NCBI GenBank assembly: GCA_022605955.1
Contig: JAKCOZ010000058.1
Location: forward strand, 2,232,001 to 2,296,000
Source: Rallus limicola
Lineage: Eukaryota > Chordata > Aves > Gruiformes > Rallidae
Reading direction: 5' to 3'
Length of the DNA: 64,000 bases
Within the stretch, counting starts at the first letter, position 1, and every line of letters begins with the position of its first letter. This document shows positions 36,401 to 49,846 of the stretch, piece after piece. The notes beneath the pieces were generated by a model. It was given only the letters and a program-made list of their open reading frames with translations. It searched no databases and was not told the DNA's origin. Position numbers and translations under genes: made by a program.

Positions 36401-39400
36401 AATAACAGAGTGACAAAACCAGCAATGGCTCTTCTGGACTTGGGCAGTGATGTAAGAAACAAGTTGCTCAAGAAGCAGATGCTCAAATGCCCTCTTGGCA
36501 GGTATAATGGTTATGCAAAATGATCTAGCTACTTGGATAGGAGGAAGTTATGATTATGCTGATCTTGCCTCCTCTTTGTCCCCATGTCACTCCATGTGTC
36601 CCCATGTCAGTCCAACAGAAGACCACATTCCTGTTTCCCATGTTTAATTTACCAAATGCTTTCTTCATGGTATTTAAGGTCAGTATGCAAGATTATGACC
36701 TGTAACTGAGGCGAGAACTAGATGGACTAATGAAAGACCACAAACATTTATGAATCCATTTTACAGAGTTCTGTATGAGGATCGGTTGGCTCTGAAGTGC
36801 TGTAAGCAATTAGCATTACCATGGCCTGAGAGCCATATGAGATTTCAAAGCTTCAGAGATGACAAAACCCCCCCATATGCCATATGGAGAATTAGAAGAG
36901 ATCACTAGCTAACACCAAGAGAATGGAGTCCAGACCCCAAGTCTGCAAGAACCTGTGCTCCCTCTGTCTTAAGATATTTCAACATTTTCACTGTCCTCTC
37001 TCCTCAAACTGCTCAGAAAAAAAAAACATCAAAAAACTTGCTGAGTTAGCAGAGTCCAAAGTGCCTTTTCAGTTTATTTCATTTCCGTGTACCCTGAGGA
37101 CACCCATAACATATGGTGAATGGGTTGATCAGAATTGAGTGAAAAAAATGGCTGAGACAGGCTTGGTAATAATAACTTATTGGATTTTTTCAAGGTTCAA
37201 AGATTTCTGACATGCTGGGGGTCTGAGTGCTCCTGATTTGCTTTTAAGTTCAAGTTTTAGGGTGACTTGGAGGCAGTGCTCTCTGGGAGCATGCTGAAAA
37301 TGATGGAAGGCAAAAGTCTCTCCAGCCAGAGGAGGGAACTTGGAACTTGATCTTGGCAAATCATCCCCTGCCAGCCAAGCTGCAGCTTTCTCAGACAGTC
37401 TTCCCTAACACAGACAAATATAGGAACAAGATTCCAATTTTGTCTACATTCACGTAACACCTTGCAAAGCAGTGGCATCAAGCCATCTTCTCACACTAGT
37501 TTTACCCAAGAGGAATTAATTATAATTAGCCAAGCTCATTACCCATCCCAAAATATATTACTGTTTCATCAAAAGGCTGGCACACACACCAGATTTGACA
37601 GTAGAGTATGGTAAATATATTGGAAATCAACTAGATTTAACATCCTTTGGCATAGACTGAACCAGGCAACATCTTTTCAACATCACTTAAAGTAGTCACG
37701 GTGAGATACATGTTAAGAGACAGAAAGTGCAATAAAATACTAGTATACCTCTTGTCCCACAGGGTCCAACGTGCCCAAGTCAGGGCCTCCACTTTCAGAT
37801 TTGGTATTTAAACATGATCCCCATGTGCTGTGTAATTCCCATATTGTAGCGCTGTTGTGCCTTTTAGTACAGAACAGCACTACAGGAGTTAAACTTTTCT
37901 GATGCACCCTATGCAGGGCACCCATGTAGTGCAAAGATGGCTGTCCTGGTGTCAGTCTGGGCTGGTTGCCTGAGGATCAAGCTCTCCATGACTAACTCCA
38001 ACCAACTGAGGACTAGGATCTCTGCTTTTTCATGGAGACAGATGGACTCCTCCTGAGGGTGACTTGGAGCAGCTAAGGCAGCTCCCACTGAATGAGAAGC
38101 GTTTATGGTGCAAGGCTGGCTGTGCTGGGTGGTGTGGTTGTCACACAGGTTTTTTCCTTGTAGTTCCTCTTTGTGTTTGGGTCACACCTCAGAATGACAC
38201 TTTGGCCACCTCCCCAGCCATACCTCTCATTTCACCAGCTGCAGGAGTACAGGGCTCAGCCTAGGAAGTACAGCTCCTCTCTCTGTTGCCTGTCACACCT
38301 CCGTGCTTGATGCCCCAGGCTGGTTGCTGTGCTGCCTCTGCAGGTTAGGCTAGGAGGAGGTCTCGCAGCTTGTCACTGCTGAGGGTGCTTCTTGTGGCTG
38401 TGTCAGACAGGGCACCTGCGCTTCTCACTGAGGTGTGAAAAGCACGGAGTGGACCGTGAAGGCATAGCGGGGCCCTGCTCTTCAGGGTTTAATTACTTTT
38501 ACTTTAACCCCAGACCTCTCTTGCCTCTGCAATGTTTGGTAAACACGACCTTTCAGAGAAGGAAGAAACAGATGGCATCCTGCATTAGTGTAACTGCCCG
38601 CTCAGCACCCCGGGAAAGAGAAACTTGGCTTCTCAGCAGCAGTTTTTCTGCCACTTCGACTCAGATCTCTTGGTTTCTCATCCCTGAGGCAGGTTTGAAC
38701 ATCACCGAATTCGCTGACAAAAGCCTGCCGGTGCAATCATGCAGAAGATAAAATTTCACTGCTAAAATGAGATGAATCCAGGGCTGGGAGGCAGCAGAGC
38801 CTCTACAAGGCAAGGAAACCTTGCATATCCCCTCAGCCCAAGGCTCTCATATACCAGCTGCCTGTGACCTGGGTGAGGGACACAACTCTTGGCATTTATA
38901 GACCTAGGCGAGAGCTTCTGTGGTCATCTTTCCAACCTGTTGTGGCAGACCCTGGATTGCACCTCTGCACCTCTGGATTCCTTCCTAAAGGATCAGGGTA
39001 ATTGATTACTGAAGGCAGTGACTGAGCAATTTCACAGAAATACCTTTGTGTAACCCAGATAAATTTTATGTAGAAAAATGTTTTAGTTATTTCTGCATCC
39101 CAGTAGAAGGCCACTGCTTGTGCCAAACCAAGGAGAAGGAATCCTGTCCCTCTTCAACATAAAGAGTAACACAGCTTCAAATTGCCATCCTCAATACAGA
39201 CAGTCCTAATGGCAGTCACTGGCTTCAGGAAAGGAGATATGAACCAGATTTTAACTTTGCCAGTGTGTTCGAGGTTTTGGCTTAGCCTATGGCTGAGGAC
39301 CAAGATAGAAAAAGCATGGTTAGCATTCCTTCCTCCTTTCCCCAATCCAGTGAACACGCCCACAGCCTTGTGCAGCAGGCATAAAGCTCTACTTTTCCAA

Positions 39401-42400
39401 GTTCTAACCTACTTTGTCACTGCTGCTTTACTCACACTCTGATCCACTTCATGTCACTTCTCTTCCTTGAGGTTTTATTCCTTTTTCTATCATTCCTGTT
39501 TGGAAAACAGGATGACTTAGCAGCTGACACATTTGGTCATACAAGCTCAGATTCTCCTAGGGCCACTTCAACTTTTCTTCCCTATAAGGAATGAAAAGTA
39601 TTTTACTTGGACATGGACCTTTTGGGGCAAGATCACTAAGAAAAATAGGAGTTTGCCTTCACACAACAAGTCTGACTGTGTTGTTAAGAAAAGCTGTGGC
39701 CAATGCTAAATGGCCTCATGCCAGTGGACTGCATCAAATTCAAAGAAGGATCTAGCCCCATATGTTACATTTGAAGGCAATCTGTAACATGTTTATCAGA
39801 TCCAGTTGTGCTGTAACAGCACATCATTGCTTTTCACAATGCAGTTCTGCACTGTCCATTTTTGTGCATCTTGACCGACCTATCTCACAGTAGTGAATTC
39901 TGGGAAACTGCAGGCATCTGTTATGTTTCAGCAGCCAGCACAGCAGACGTGAGCAAACAAGTACCAGCAATGGGTACATGAGGTAGCCTATCCCCATCTT
40001 GTCTCTTTCCCCAAAAGATGGAACAAGACAGGCTGCGGTCAACCCAGACACACAGGCAATAATAACAGTACCATAACCTGCTTACAGAAAAGCAGCAATG
40101 TACCAGTGTGGGGCATGACGAAGGTGACAAATGGCTGTAGTCACTAGACAAATACAGTTCCCAGTGGGATGATGTGTGAAATCTGCGTGTGAAATCTGTG
40201 TGTGAAAAGAACCAAGGTGCCAAACAGAGATGGTTAAAAATGACTAGAACACACTTTTAAATGGCATGGCCAGAGTTAGGCTCCACAGCCTCAAAAGAAA
40301 AACCTCACTGAACTCAGCTCCTGCTCATTTCTTGATGCTTTGCTTCAGAATGATGTTTCCTTGCTAAAGACTAAGTGGTCTCCATCTCTTTTGCAGTTTT
40401 TGAACAGTCTGGGTAACAGTCCCAGAAATCTCCTTTTTTACAGCCTCTCCTTCCACTACCTAGCTGTTTGTAGAGCCCAAATAGAATGACCTAAGCAGCT
40501 GTACAATGTGCTCCTCTTCAGCCTCTCAGATTCTTTCTGGAGTATATGAAAGCGTGCCATGGCCACTTGCAGAAGAAGCAACTCTAGAGCACAGACATGT
40601 TTTTCCAAAAGAAGAATTTATCATATTTAAACACAGAGCCTGTCCTGTGGGGTTGGTCAGAAGATGCACCTGTATAGGAGTGAGTTGGTATCACACAGAG
40701 CTGAAAAGACAAAAGCTCTTTGGGCTGACATCACACTGCAAGAAAATATGTAATAAAAGGCCACAGCCTCACTGCTGTCACTGCCAGAGAATACTGACAT
40801 TTTCTAGCCAAGGGTCCTGCTCATTTATATTCTGTTAATATATTCTTATTCCCTCTGGTTTTTTCTTTCATGTATGCTATTTTTTAACTCCCTGCTCCTT
40901 CTTTTCTGTCATCCTCCTTCTCTGTATAGCATGTTTAACATCCTTACAGTACATTTTCCTTACAGTAGCCCTGTTGTCTTAGTTGGGGTGAGTCTGTCTC
41001 CCTTTCTTTCTCATTGGCTGTTCTTACATCACTTTGTCTTATTTCTCTCTGCCTTGTAAGGCATGAAAAAGTGTGTGGACAGACGGTTAATAGAAACCAT
41101 CAGTCCAGTTCAATAGAACATAACTTAGTGTGCTTAGTCTGGAATGGCCCAATTTTGGGGCTGTGTGCAGCTTGACTGATGCAGATCAGGTCAGATGATA
41201 GCAGTAGGGTATTAGAATGAACGGTGTGAGCTCCACCACAGTCCATCTGCTATTACTTTACCAACTGTCTGTGCCCATTTTCCAGTGCTAGATACAGGAC
41301 TATTTCCAAAGCTGTCATAGCCTCTTCTCATGCATTTCTGAGGCTTTATCACACAGAAAACACAGGATACAGAAGCTGTTTCTGCTGCATTCCACTGGTA
41401 ACAGGAAGTTACTGTGTTACAGGCAGGGACACGGGAGAAAGAACATGAGGGTCATCTGCAAGCCATGAGTGAATCACCCAGTATGAAAGCAACTAATTCA
41501 TCTCAACAGCTGTTGAAAGTGGCTCCCACACAACTTTAAGGTTGGCTATGATCGATTCTCTTTCACTGACATCACCCCTGCTGTGACCCAAGAAATGGCA
41601 AGCGCTGTCACAGGTGGGAAAAGAGTATGTGAATCCAAGTCCAAATTCCTCTGGGGCAGGGCCCACTTAAGGAATAGAAACAACAGGGGAAAAGGAAGCA
41701 CTGGAAGAACTTGTGGCCAGGAAATGTCTGGGTATAGCTTCAGGTTCTCAGAAAATATGTGTCTGATGGGTATCTTTGCCGTTTCCTTCAGACAGTTTTT
41801 CTTTGGCCTCACTCTCCTGCTATCTTCCTCCTCCCTGAAGAAGGGTGTGGATGGAAGCAAACAAAGCAATCCATGTGTCAGGGAGACTCCAGTTTCTGTT
41901 GGAGATTATTTTTTCCCTGTTGAAGAGCCCACCTATTCCTCACTTTACCTCCCCACCCTCATCTTCTCCAAACCTGCCTGAAAGTGGCTGCACCAGCTTT
42001 GGGGAGAAGCAGCAGAGAAATGCCTGTGTGGGAGACAATGCCAGCATGTCCTGGTGAATCTCCTTTACAGGACTGAGACTCTGCATCTGAAACTCACCTC
42101 CTGTTTCTTTGGATGTTTCCAGAATAAACCATTCTTCCCAGGTCATAGTACCAGAAAAACTGCCAACTATACCTCCCTGCAAAAGATTCCCAAGGTTGTT
42201 GGTAACTATGATGTCAAGGATGCTCTCTAGAACATCTTTTGCTTATAATTGTGTTTCCATATTTCCCCTAAATCTACATACACTAAATACCTTTGTGGTT
42301 CTGGACCCAGGCTTCTGCAAAGCAATTAAAGCTGTGAATCCTGACTGTACAAAATACCTGTAAAAAGTGAGGAATTGTAAGGTACTGGAAATATGCCTTA

Positions 42401-42405
42401 ATAAT

Positions 42406-42849
42406 TGTCACCAGAACCCTGCCCCTCCACACACACCCCCACCCCCCTTTCCCCTTTTTTCCTCTCACCTAACCAAACTTCATTCCTGACACACTACATC
42501 ACCACCACTGGCTTGGTCTTCCAAAGACCTAAGGATTACCCAAAAGATAGACATCAGGAGCCATTCACACACCAGGAGAGCATTCCACTATCAGGAGAAG
42601 ACATCAGGAAACACTGGGAGCCATTCACACATCAGGAAAACCCATCAGGAGCCATTCACACACGGGACATTCTGGCGCCCACCCTGAAGCCCAGGAGCAG
42701 GGTGGAAGCTTCTGATGAACATAAAAGAGGGAAACACCGAGGAGGAAGGGATGGAGGGAAAAACGAGGGGACGCTGCCCCCTTCCATCGGACCCCGAGCT
42801 GACATCGGACAGAATGCCGCAGCCTCGTGGTGGTAGATATACCCAACTT

Positions 42850-42880
<31 letters not shown>

Positions 42881-43155
42881 CTCTTTCTCTTTTCCACCCT
42901 CTCTCCCCCTCCCCTTTTTCCTGCACGTTTGTACCAAATAAAGCAACCTTAACCTTGACTCTGTTTCTAGTCTTAATTCTGCTCTCCGAGAATTTAATTG
43001 AGAACTGATCACGGTCAAACACCTGGGAATTGGACGTCACTCAGGGGTTAAGCCCAGCCGCCCCCAACCTCCCAGTCAGATCTGAGGTTCGGTTGGAACG
43101 CAAGGGGGTTTAACCGCTGCCAAACTAAGTCTTGTCTAGGTTGTGGATCGTGACA
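42406..43155 (+). mobile_element. Probable solo LTR of an endogenous retrovirus
   Basis: A 750-bp block is bounded by TGTCAC (42406-42411) and GTGACA (43150-43155), a perfect 6-bp terminal inverted repeat of TG...CA type. Inside are three copies of a GGAGCCATTCACAC motif (near 42558, 42617, 42648), a CT microsatellite (about 42850-42890), and a polyadenylation signal AATAAA at 42937-42942 preceding a GC-richer, CpG-containing terminal part. No gag, pol or env frames flank it, so it looks like a solo LTR, antisense to IQSEC3. No clean target-site duplication is evident next to these ends, so the boundaries may be off by a few bases. Confidence 0.72.
42850..42895. repeat. (CT)n microsatellite within the LTR
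   Basis: An uninterrupted run of CT units followed by TTTCTTTCTCTTTCTC. It is part of the U3-like region of the LTR. Confidence 0.9.
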
Positions 43156-43796
43156 GGAATCTGCTCACTCTCAAGCTTAGGAAGAGTTCAAGTGTGGGTC
43201 TAGACATTACTCCTTTTCTGCATCTCTATGTCAAACTAAAATTCAAAACTCTGACATCTGTGGTCCTGGGGAATATTTATATGAACTTTGCTGACCCACC
43301 CCTGCATGTTTGCTGCATCCCCATAAACTCTAATTGTAATATCTTGAACAGGATTATTGAGTCTACAGGGGAGAAAGAAGAAGTAGATGAGCTGTTAAGA
43401 AGCAGAAGAAATTCTCTCTTCATGCCTGTGACCTCAATAAGGATGAGAAATGAGTAAAGGAGCACAAACAAGATGTGCTAACAAAGCAGAAATGTTGCTC
43501 AAACTTCTCCCATGTGTTTTCAAAAACAATGTTATGGAAGACTTAAGCACAAATTAAAGAAGTCAGACTGAAAAGCTTTGTATATGAAGTTGTTTTATCT
43601 TAGAGCACACAAGGCACACACAATGGGTGTAGAGACTTGTTTTGCACTGGTGTGTCCAGGTGCTGTAAGCCTGACCTGGAGTTTTCTCCATTAAAAACAG
43701 AGAAGAATTCAGCCTCCACAGCCCACTAAGTGTAGGAGCTTGCACTTGACACTGCCATTTGGGGACCAATTATTTAGAGTTTTTGTGCTGCTTCCT

Positions 43797-43832
43797 GTGG
43801 TTGGTTATAGCTCTGTGGTTGGTTATAGCTCT
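43797..43832. repeat. Exact 18-bp tandem duplication
   Basis: GTGGTTGGTTATAGCTCT occurs twice head to tail with no mismatch. It is probably a recent slippage event. Confidence 0.95.
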
Positions 43833-46800
43833 GATTTGGTACAAACTAGAATCAGTACCATGTTTCACACCTGGGCCAGAGCACTTCAGTACCTCTGAGA
43901 TGAAAGGAAGAACTGACGTCCAGATTATACATCCAATATCCTGCCATCCTGCCAGCAATCATAAACCAGAAAGGCTGATTTCCCCTTTCATTAACTGGAT
44001 TTGCATTCTCTCTGTCAGGAAAGGTCAACCTTTGACAATTTCAGGCAAAATGTTTGGTAGCTCAGCATTTTTTTCTGTAATGCTTCAATAGTGATGGGTA
44101 CTGGTGGAAAATCATCATTCCCCATCTGTTTTTTATCAAGATGCTTCAGTGGATCCCGAAATGAGAACTGACTTGGAGAGCAGTTCGGTTTTCATCAACC
44201 TCATGAGCTTCAGTCTTAAAGGGTACTGCCTTCACATCCAAAGTCTTTTAGGTTTCTCAGGAGGATCTAACTGTTAGACCACAAAGAACGACCCAAGGGC
44301 AAAGTGAGAGTTGTACTAGAAGAGAGGTGCTCCTGGACTAGAGTAGCGGGCAGCCAAAGAGGGACATAATGCTGTGACTGTGCAGTGGATAATATTCGTG
44401 GGTCTCCTGTGCCAATGGCTTCCAGTATGACTTCATAGAACAAAAAACAAATGCATGAACACAGAGTTCAGGTAAAGAGACCTGAAGACTCAGAGAGAGC
44501 AGACCTCCAGAAATAAAATCAGATTTTGTTTTTAACCTTGTGCTGCTTAGAATATAGCATACTTGTATGCAGCTCAGACAGCTGAGGAAAAAAGATATTT
44601 GAAGGTTTTGTGCCAATGAACTGTCCAAAATTAGTCCATCCACTTTTCACCCTCTGCAACAATGAAGCAAAAAGCACAAAGGCCCTCTTCCAGCAAGAAC
44701 ATGTATTTCCAGTTGAGTACTTTGGTAAGCCAGAAGTGGGGCAATGGAGAATTTCACCAGAACTGCAAGGAAGGCTGACTTGGAGATGTAGCCAATGGCT
44801 TGCATGTCTCCTTACCACTAATCGCTGCTGTGGTGCCAGGCAGTAACCAATCTGTGGCGGTGACTAATCCAGCAGGCACTTCAGAGTGAGTACACAGCTG
44901 TTTGAAGTCTAAACTATATTGAGTTACAATTTAATTGGTCTGTAATCCTGAAGTAAACACTTGCCAGTTGCACTAATTGTGTTTCAACCCTGATCTAAGC
45001 AGTAAGTAGTCTCTCTACTGGAAAGTAAGGAAATATTATGGGAAAATATGAGCAGAGCTTGCCCAAATTTTCCACAGATGTTTCCACAGATGTTTCAGAC
45101 CCTAGCCCTTCTGCTCAGCACACATCCAAGCCCTTCCAGAAGACTCTATTCAGATCCTCAACCTCTCCTCTTCCAGGGAGGACTCTGTCTCCTTTGCCTT
45201 GAAACCAGGTCAGGTCTCATGCGCACTTCTTCCAGATAGGATAGACCTTCTCTCTCCCACAAACACAGGTGAAACAACCTCCCTTCCCAAAGAGCTATCC
45301 TGCATCTGACCCTGCCCTTCACACAAATGCCCCCAGACCTCAGTCTACTTTGTGACACAATCCTTCAGCCCTTCAGTGCTATCCTGACGTTCATTGCCAA
45401 AGTGGACCTGCCCCAGGCACTTGAAGTTTTATGTATAACTTTTCCCATCACTGGAGCTGAGGTGATTTTCTGCTGATTTCCTATTCAGCACTGCAGGTGA
45501 GCCAGAGGCAGGCTCCAAAAACCCTGTGAAAGGCAACTGAATGAATATACTGTTCCCTCCAATTGTCACTCCATCATTTTCTCTCATTACTCTAATAGAA
45601 ACAAATTTTTCTCATCTCAGCCCTATTACCTCACACAAAGGAAAATGGTATGTAATCCTGTTAGAGCTGGGCTGCTGCTGGACACATTTTAAGGTCATTG
45701 TTCTGGGATGCCAGTCTCCACTGTGTGAGACTAGGAGAAGCGGGAAATGCAATTACTAGGCTATTCAAATCCCTAGAATGAAACCCTACTGCTAACAGAC
45801 AGAAGCCAGCAAGCAAAAGAGCAGTTGCTTTATGAAATTTTAAGGTTTGGCTAAATCAGAGTCTAATCAGCACCTCAATAAAGGAGCAGGGTTAACTCCT
45901 ACTGCCATCCATGGAGTCTCCTCAGTCTGATCTTTGGCATCGTCAGTGGAAGCCCAACCTTGAAGATGGGTTATGGTCATGAAGCCAGTGGTGTACAAGT
46001 CCAATGGGGACAATGGTTGTCCACATCCAGGATTTACACTGTCTTTTGAAATCGTGAATCCCTAAGAGTTCAGCAACAGGAATTTGCCTGCTGCTGCCAT
46101 CACCTCATACTGTACTTTGGCTCTGAACTTCTTGTGGGCAGATTTTGGGGTGAAATCTGTCATCTAATATTCATGGCCTACAGCACCAGACTTGCTGATT
46201 GCTGGTACAACCCAGCTAAGAAGCCAGGTAGGAAATTTGCATTGCTAAACTCATGGAGAGTGTAACACCCCACCAAGGAATTCACATTCTGGAGGACAGA
46301 AGAGGTTAGCACTGCTTATGACAGTCAGTGAAGCAAAGCAACACAATACAAGTGGGAATGATCACAACCGCCTCATTGAGTTGGCTTCTATTAAGTGTGA
46401 GACACTGACATGTTGGTAATCACCCCAACCCAGCTGAAGTGGAGGCATTTTTAGCTGGACAGACAGCAAAGAAAGAATCAGAAATCTTGCAGGACAAACA
46501 TTAGGGAAGACCACGCAAGAACAACAAGGAACATCATGAACAAAAAGCAGAGACAAACTTTCATCCCAGGCTGTTTCTGACTGCCAACCTCCTACTGTTA
46601 TGCTCGGGGTTTCCTTCTTCTGCCCCACACTTCAGTGGTATGGCTGCTCTCACTGGTCTCTCCTGCAGTCAGGCTGACACTCTTCTTACCACCTTAACGC
46701 CCCTCTTTATCTTCACCTTCCCTGCTACACTACCCTCATGCTACCCATGTTCCCTTGGTCTTCCGAAGGATTTCTGTCCCACGAGGCTGGGTTCCTGCTG

Positions 46801-46929
46801 AAAGCAGGACCATTCTTGCAGGTCCCACAAGGAAATGATGTGGGCTGAGGTAAGGTTCCTGATAAGAGCAGGAGAAAGCAGCCAATCACCACTGGAGTTT
46901 CCAAGTGTCTTGAAGAGACCAGAGTCACT

Positions 46930-47160
46930 TCCCTGTTTATGCTCTTTATTAGTCCCTATTCTCTTTAATCGGCTTAGACTGATGAGCCAAGGCAGCGGTA
47001 GGGATCAGCCGGGCTGTTTAATTAAAGGATTGCAGCTCAGCCCTGCAGTTTGGGGGTTTGTGTAAATGAGCTACAAGTACATTATTTAATCTGCTGCACA
47101 GAGAGGAGTTGGGGCATTAATGAAGCAAACTCTAATTAAAACTAGACGGCTGATGGTTAT
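46930..47160. promoter_or_regulatory. Candidate conserved intronic enhancer, homeodomain-site rich
   Basis: Contains the palindromes TTTAATTAAA (47017-47026) and CATTAATG (47115-47122), TAATTA (47133-47138), CTTTATTAG and TTTAATCGG, and several retained CpGs in an AT-rich context (AATCGGC, GCAGCGG, GACGGC). The sequence has no decayed-repeat look. A neuronal or developmental enhancer is inferred; conservation has not been tested. Confidence 0.35.
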
Positions 47161-49846
47161 TAGTGGCATCAGTTCTGACAGGATTTATCTCATTTAGGGA
47201 AATGCCTGATCACGGAGGGGAAAAAGAGAGAATAAAACCGAGCGGGTTTATCGAATTCACCACAGCACCACTTGTGACTAGCTGTCCATTCAGGAGGGCT
47301 CAGGAATGCTGCACAGGGAGCCCCTGTGTCCCAGGCTCTCCCACTAGGAACCTTGATGAGCTTATTTAGGGACAGGCCTGGCTCACCCAGGAATTGATTG
47401 CCTATTCAGGCTGTCTGACCCACATATTTCAGTCTTGATTGACTTTTGTTCTGCCTTCGTTCAAGGGGGAGCCTGCTCATGATTTGAGCAGAGTGACAGG
47501 CTCTGTAAATGATCTGATGAGCTTCTCCCAGCAGCGTGTTGAGCCATTCCAGAGCAGCATAGCTATGAGCTCCACAATGAGCCTGTGTTTTTCCCTCTCT
47601 ACAATTTTTTGCCCTCCTCACTGCACTGTATATCTAAATTCAGGTATGAAGAAAGCCCATGGCTGACTGCAGGACCTGGAAGGAGGTACTTTCTGGCCAG
47701 CATAAAGGTGACCAGTGAGTTTAATAGTCCTGCCTGTGCTCTGCCTTTCTTCTGGCATAGTGTAGGAAGTAGAAACACTCTTCTTGCCTGAGCCAGTCAC
47801 ATAAAGAGACAGTATATAAAAGCTGCTCGGTTTCAAAAAGCAAAATTTCTAAGTGCCTGTTTCTCACCTTCAAATAGCCATGGTGGCTTCAACCATATTG
47901 GGTCACACCGAGACAGATTTAGGACTGCTATTGGGATCTGGGGGCACTGGAAATGGAAAGGACAAGAGAAAGCTTGGGAAAAAAAGTAAGGAAAGCAGAA
48001 GTCCTGCAGAATGGGGCAAGCTACAAAAGACATAAAGTGGACAGGCATAGATCAGTAAAAGAAGCTCCCTAACCGCAGGTCAAGGTACAACATGCTGTCT
48101 GACTTTCCTGGCTTAGACTAATCTTTGGATGCAACTTGCCAAACTTGTTAAATTACTGAATCAAATTATTGATTCCTCTTCAATTTACCTGTCAAATCCC
48201 ATGTAAATAATTTGGTGGTTTCCAACACAAAGAGGCCAGGAAAATTCAGGCTCAAGGGATGGGTAGGGCCTTTGGGCATCACTGCGATAAAAGGAAAGCC
48301 AGAGGCATGAGCATGACAAAAATGACCCTAGAGCTTATGACACTGTAGGAGTGACAACCTTTAAGATAAGAAAATACTGGAAACTAAGGGAACTGATGAG
48401 AAATAAGATAGAGGCTGGGGCAAGAATGGGGCAGGGTTGTGGATGAGGGCATGAAGATAGAACACTATGGCAAAATTGAGCCTTGGTTCAGAAAACATAG
48501 ATCACATAATCAAAACTTTTTCTCTCCAGAAATGCAAAGGAGAGGTGGCTGTCCCTACCACAGACACTTTGCTGTTTCCTTCTCTTCCTTGCCAGCATCT
48601 TCCCATCTGCCACAGAGGTACAGCTGTAGATGTCCCACAGGGCTCTCATGGAAACTAACAATGCTTCAGAGTCTTTAGCATAGACATCATGGGGCTTAAC
48701 CCTTCCATTTTCATACACAAATGAGCAGGTGTCCTGCTTCTTTACTCTGTCTCCAAGTGTGGCTGAACCCTACTTTTGTGTACACACACCCCACAAACAC
48801 ACACACCATCACCTTGTTCTCTTCGCATTTGTTCAGCACTCACACTTTTCCTTGGAAGGAAATCAGAATCCATAGCCTGCTCCACTGAGCAGAACGAACA
48901 AAAGAAATACCATTTTTAAAATGCTGCAGCCTCACTACTGCAGTTCAGCTACCCAACGTTGTCCAGAGCCCCCCCTAGCAACTCAGGTTTCTTATACAGA
49001 TGCCAGAGGTCAGATGTAAAAGTCTAGCAGTGTGATGATGGAAATCTTTAAAGAGAAACCTGTCTGCTGTTGACAGAAGGGTGATGAGGTATGAAAAAAG
49101 GAGCAGGTCTGTAGGATGGATGTGCAAGAAATTGTGAGAGGAGAAGGAGATGGCAACAACAGAGAGACAGTGTCAAGCATGGGAGCTATATGAAGTATGT
49201 GGACCTCAAGTATTTTTGAAGCTCCTTGGACTCCTTGGTCTTGGCACTTGGGTTCCTCACTGATGAGGGAGAGCTATGACAATTGCTGGTGTACTCCACA
49301 TCTGGCTGCACTGAATACATTTTTTTAATAGTTAATAATACCCATCTATAATTGTCCTTCACTGGCAAGCTCAGACCATTTCAGCACATGTAAAACTGTG
49401 CCCTCACCCCGTCTCACGGTGTAAGACAGAACCCTGAATTTTTTTGGTGACTTCTGCTGTTGTTTAAAGATTATGGGTCTACACTGGTATGTGTCCAGGC
49501 ACCTTATAATGTGGGATAACTAATATGAAGAATGAAGCATGTGTATGTCAGTGTCAAAGTGATACAGAAGGGTAAGAAAGGTGTGGATATAGGTTGATGG
49601 AAGTAGATGCTTGAAGAGAGGCTGAAAGTATATTTTTGGAGGTGTGAGTGGAGGTCAGAGGGGGTTTATAAGCAATTACACATCAGCATGAACAGTAATT
49701 TCAAGGAGGGAAAAGAGGGACAGCAGAAGATGGAGAAGGATGGGCATGTGTAGTATGTGAGCTTTTCCTGGGGCAGGAAGATTTGTGATGGATGATAAGT
49801 AGCAGGAGATTGAAAAGCAAAACTCTTGCTGGCAGTAGTTTCCCAC

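Larger units (their letters stand above)
30636..49846 (-). other. IQSEC3: Intron between exons a and b (19,211 bp)
   Basis: Longest complete intron in the window. It contains minus-strand AATAAA hexamers just upstream of exon b (30665-30706), a degenerate CR1 (about 33236-33435), an ERV-type LTR (42406-43155), an 18-bp exact tandem duplication (43797-43832) and a candidate conserved element (about 46930-47660). 34-42 kb is AT-rich unique sequence with nothing recognised. Confidence 0.85.

Noticed and set aside
42405..42836. 143-codon plus-strand ORF
   Set aside because: It lies inside the LTR-like element and its apparent repeats (EPFTHQE) simply reflect the non-coding GGAGCCATTCACAC array.
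42625..43040. Arg/Glu-rich minus-strand ORFs
   Set aside because: They are translations of the CT microsatellite in the LTR.
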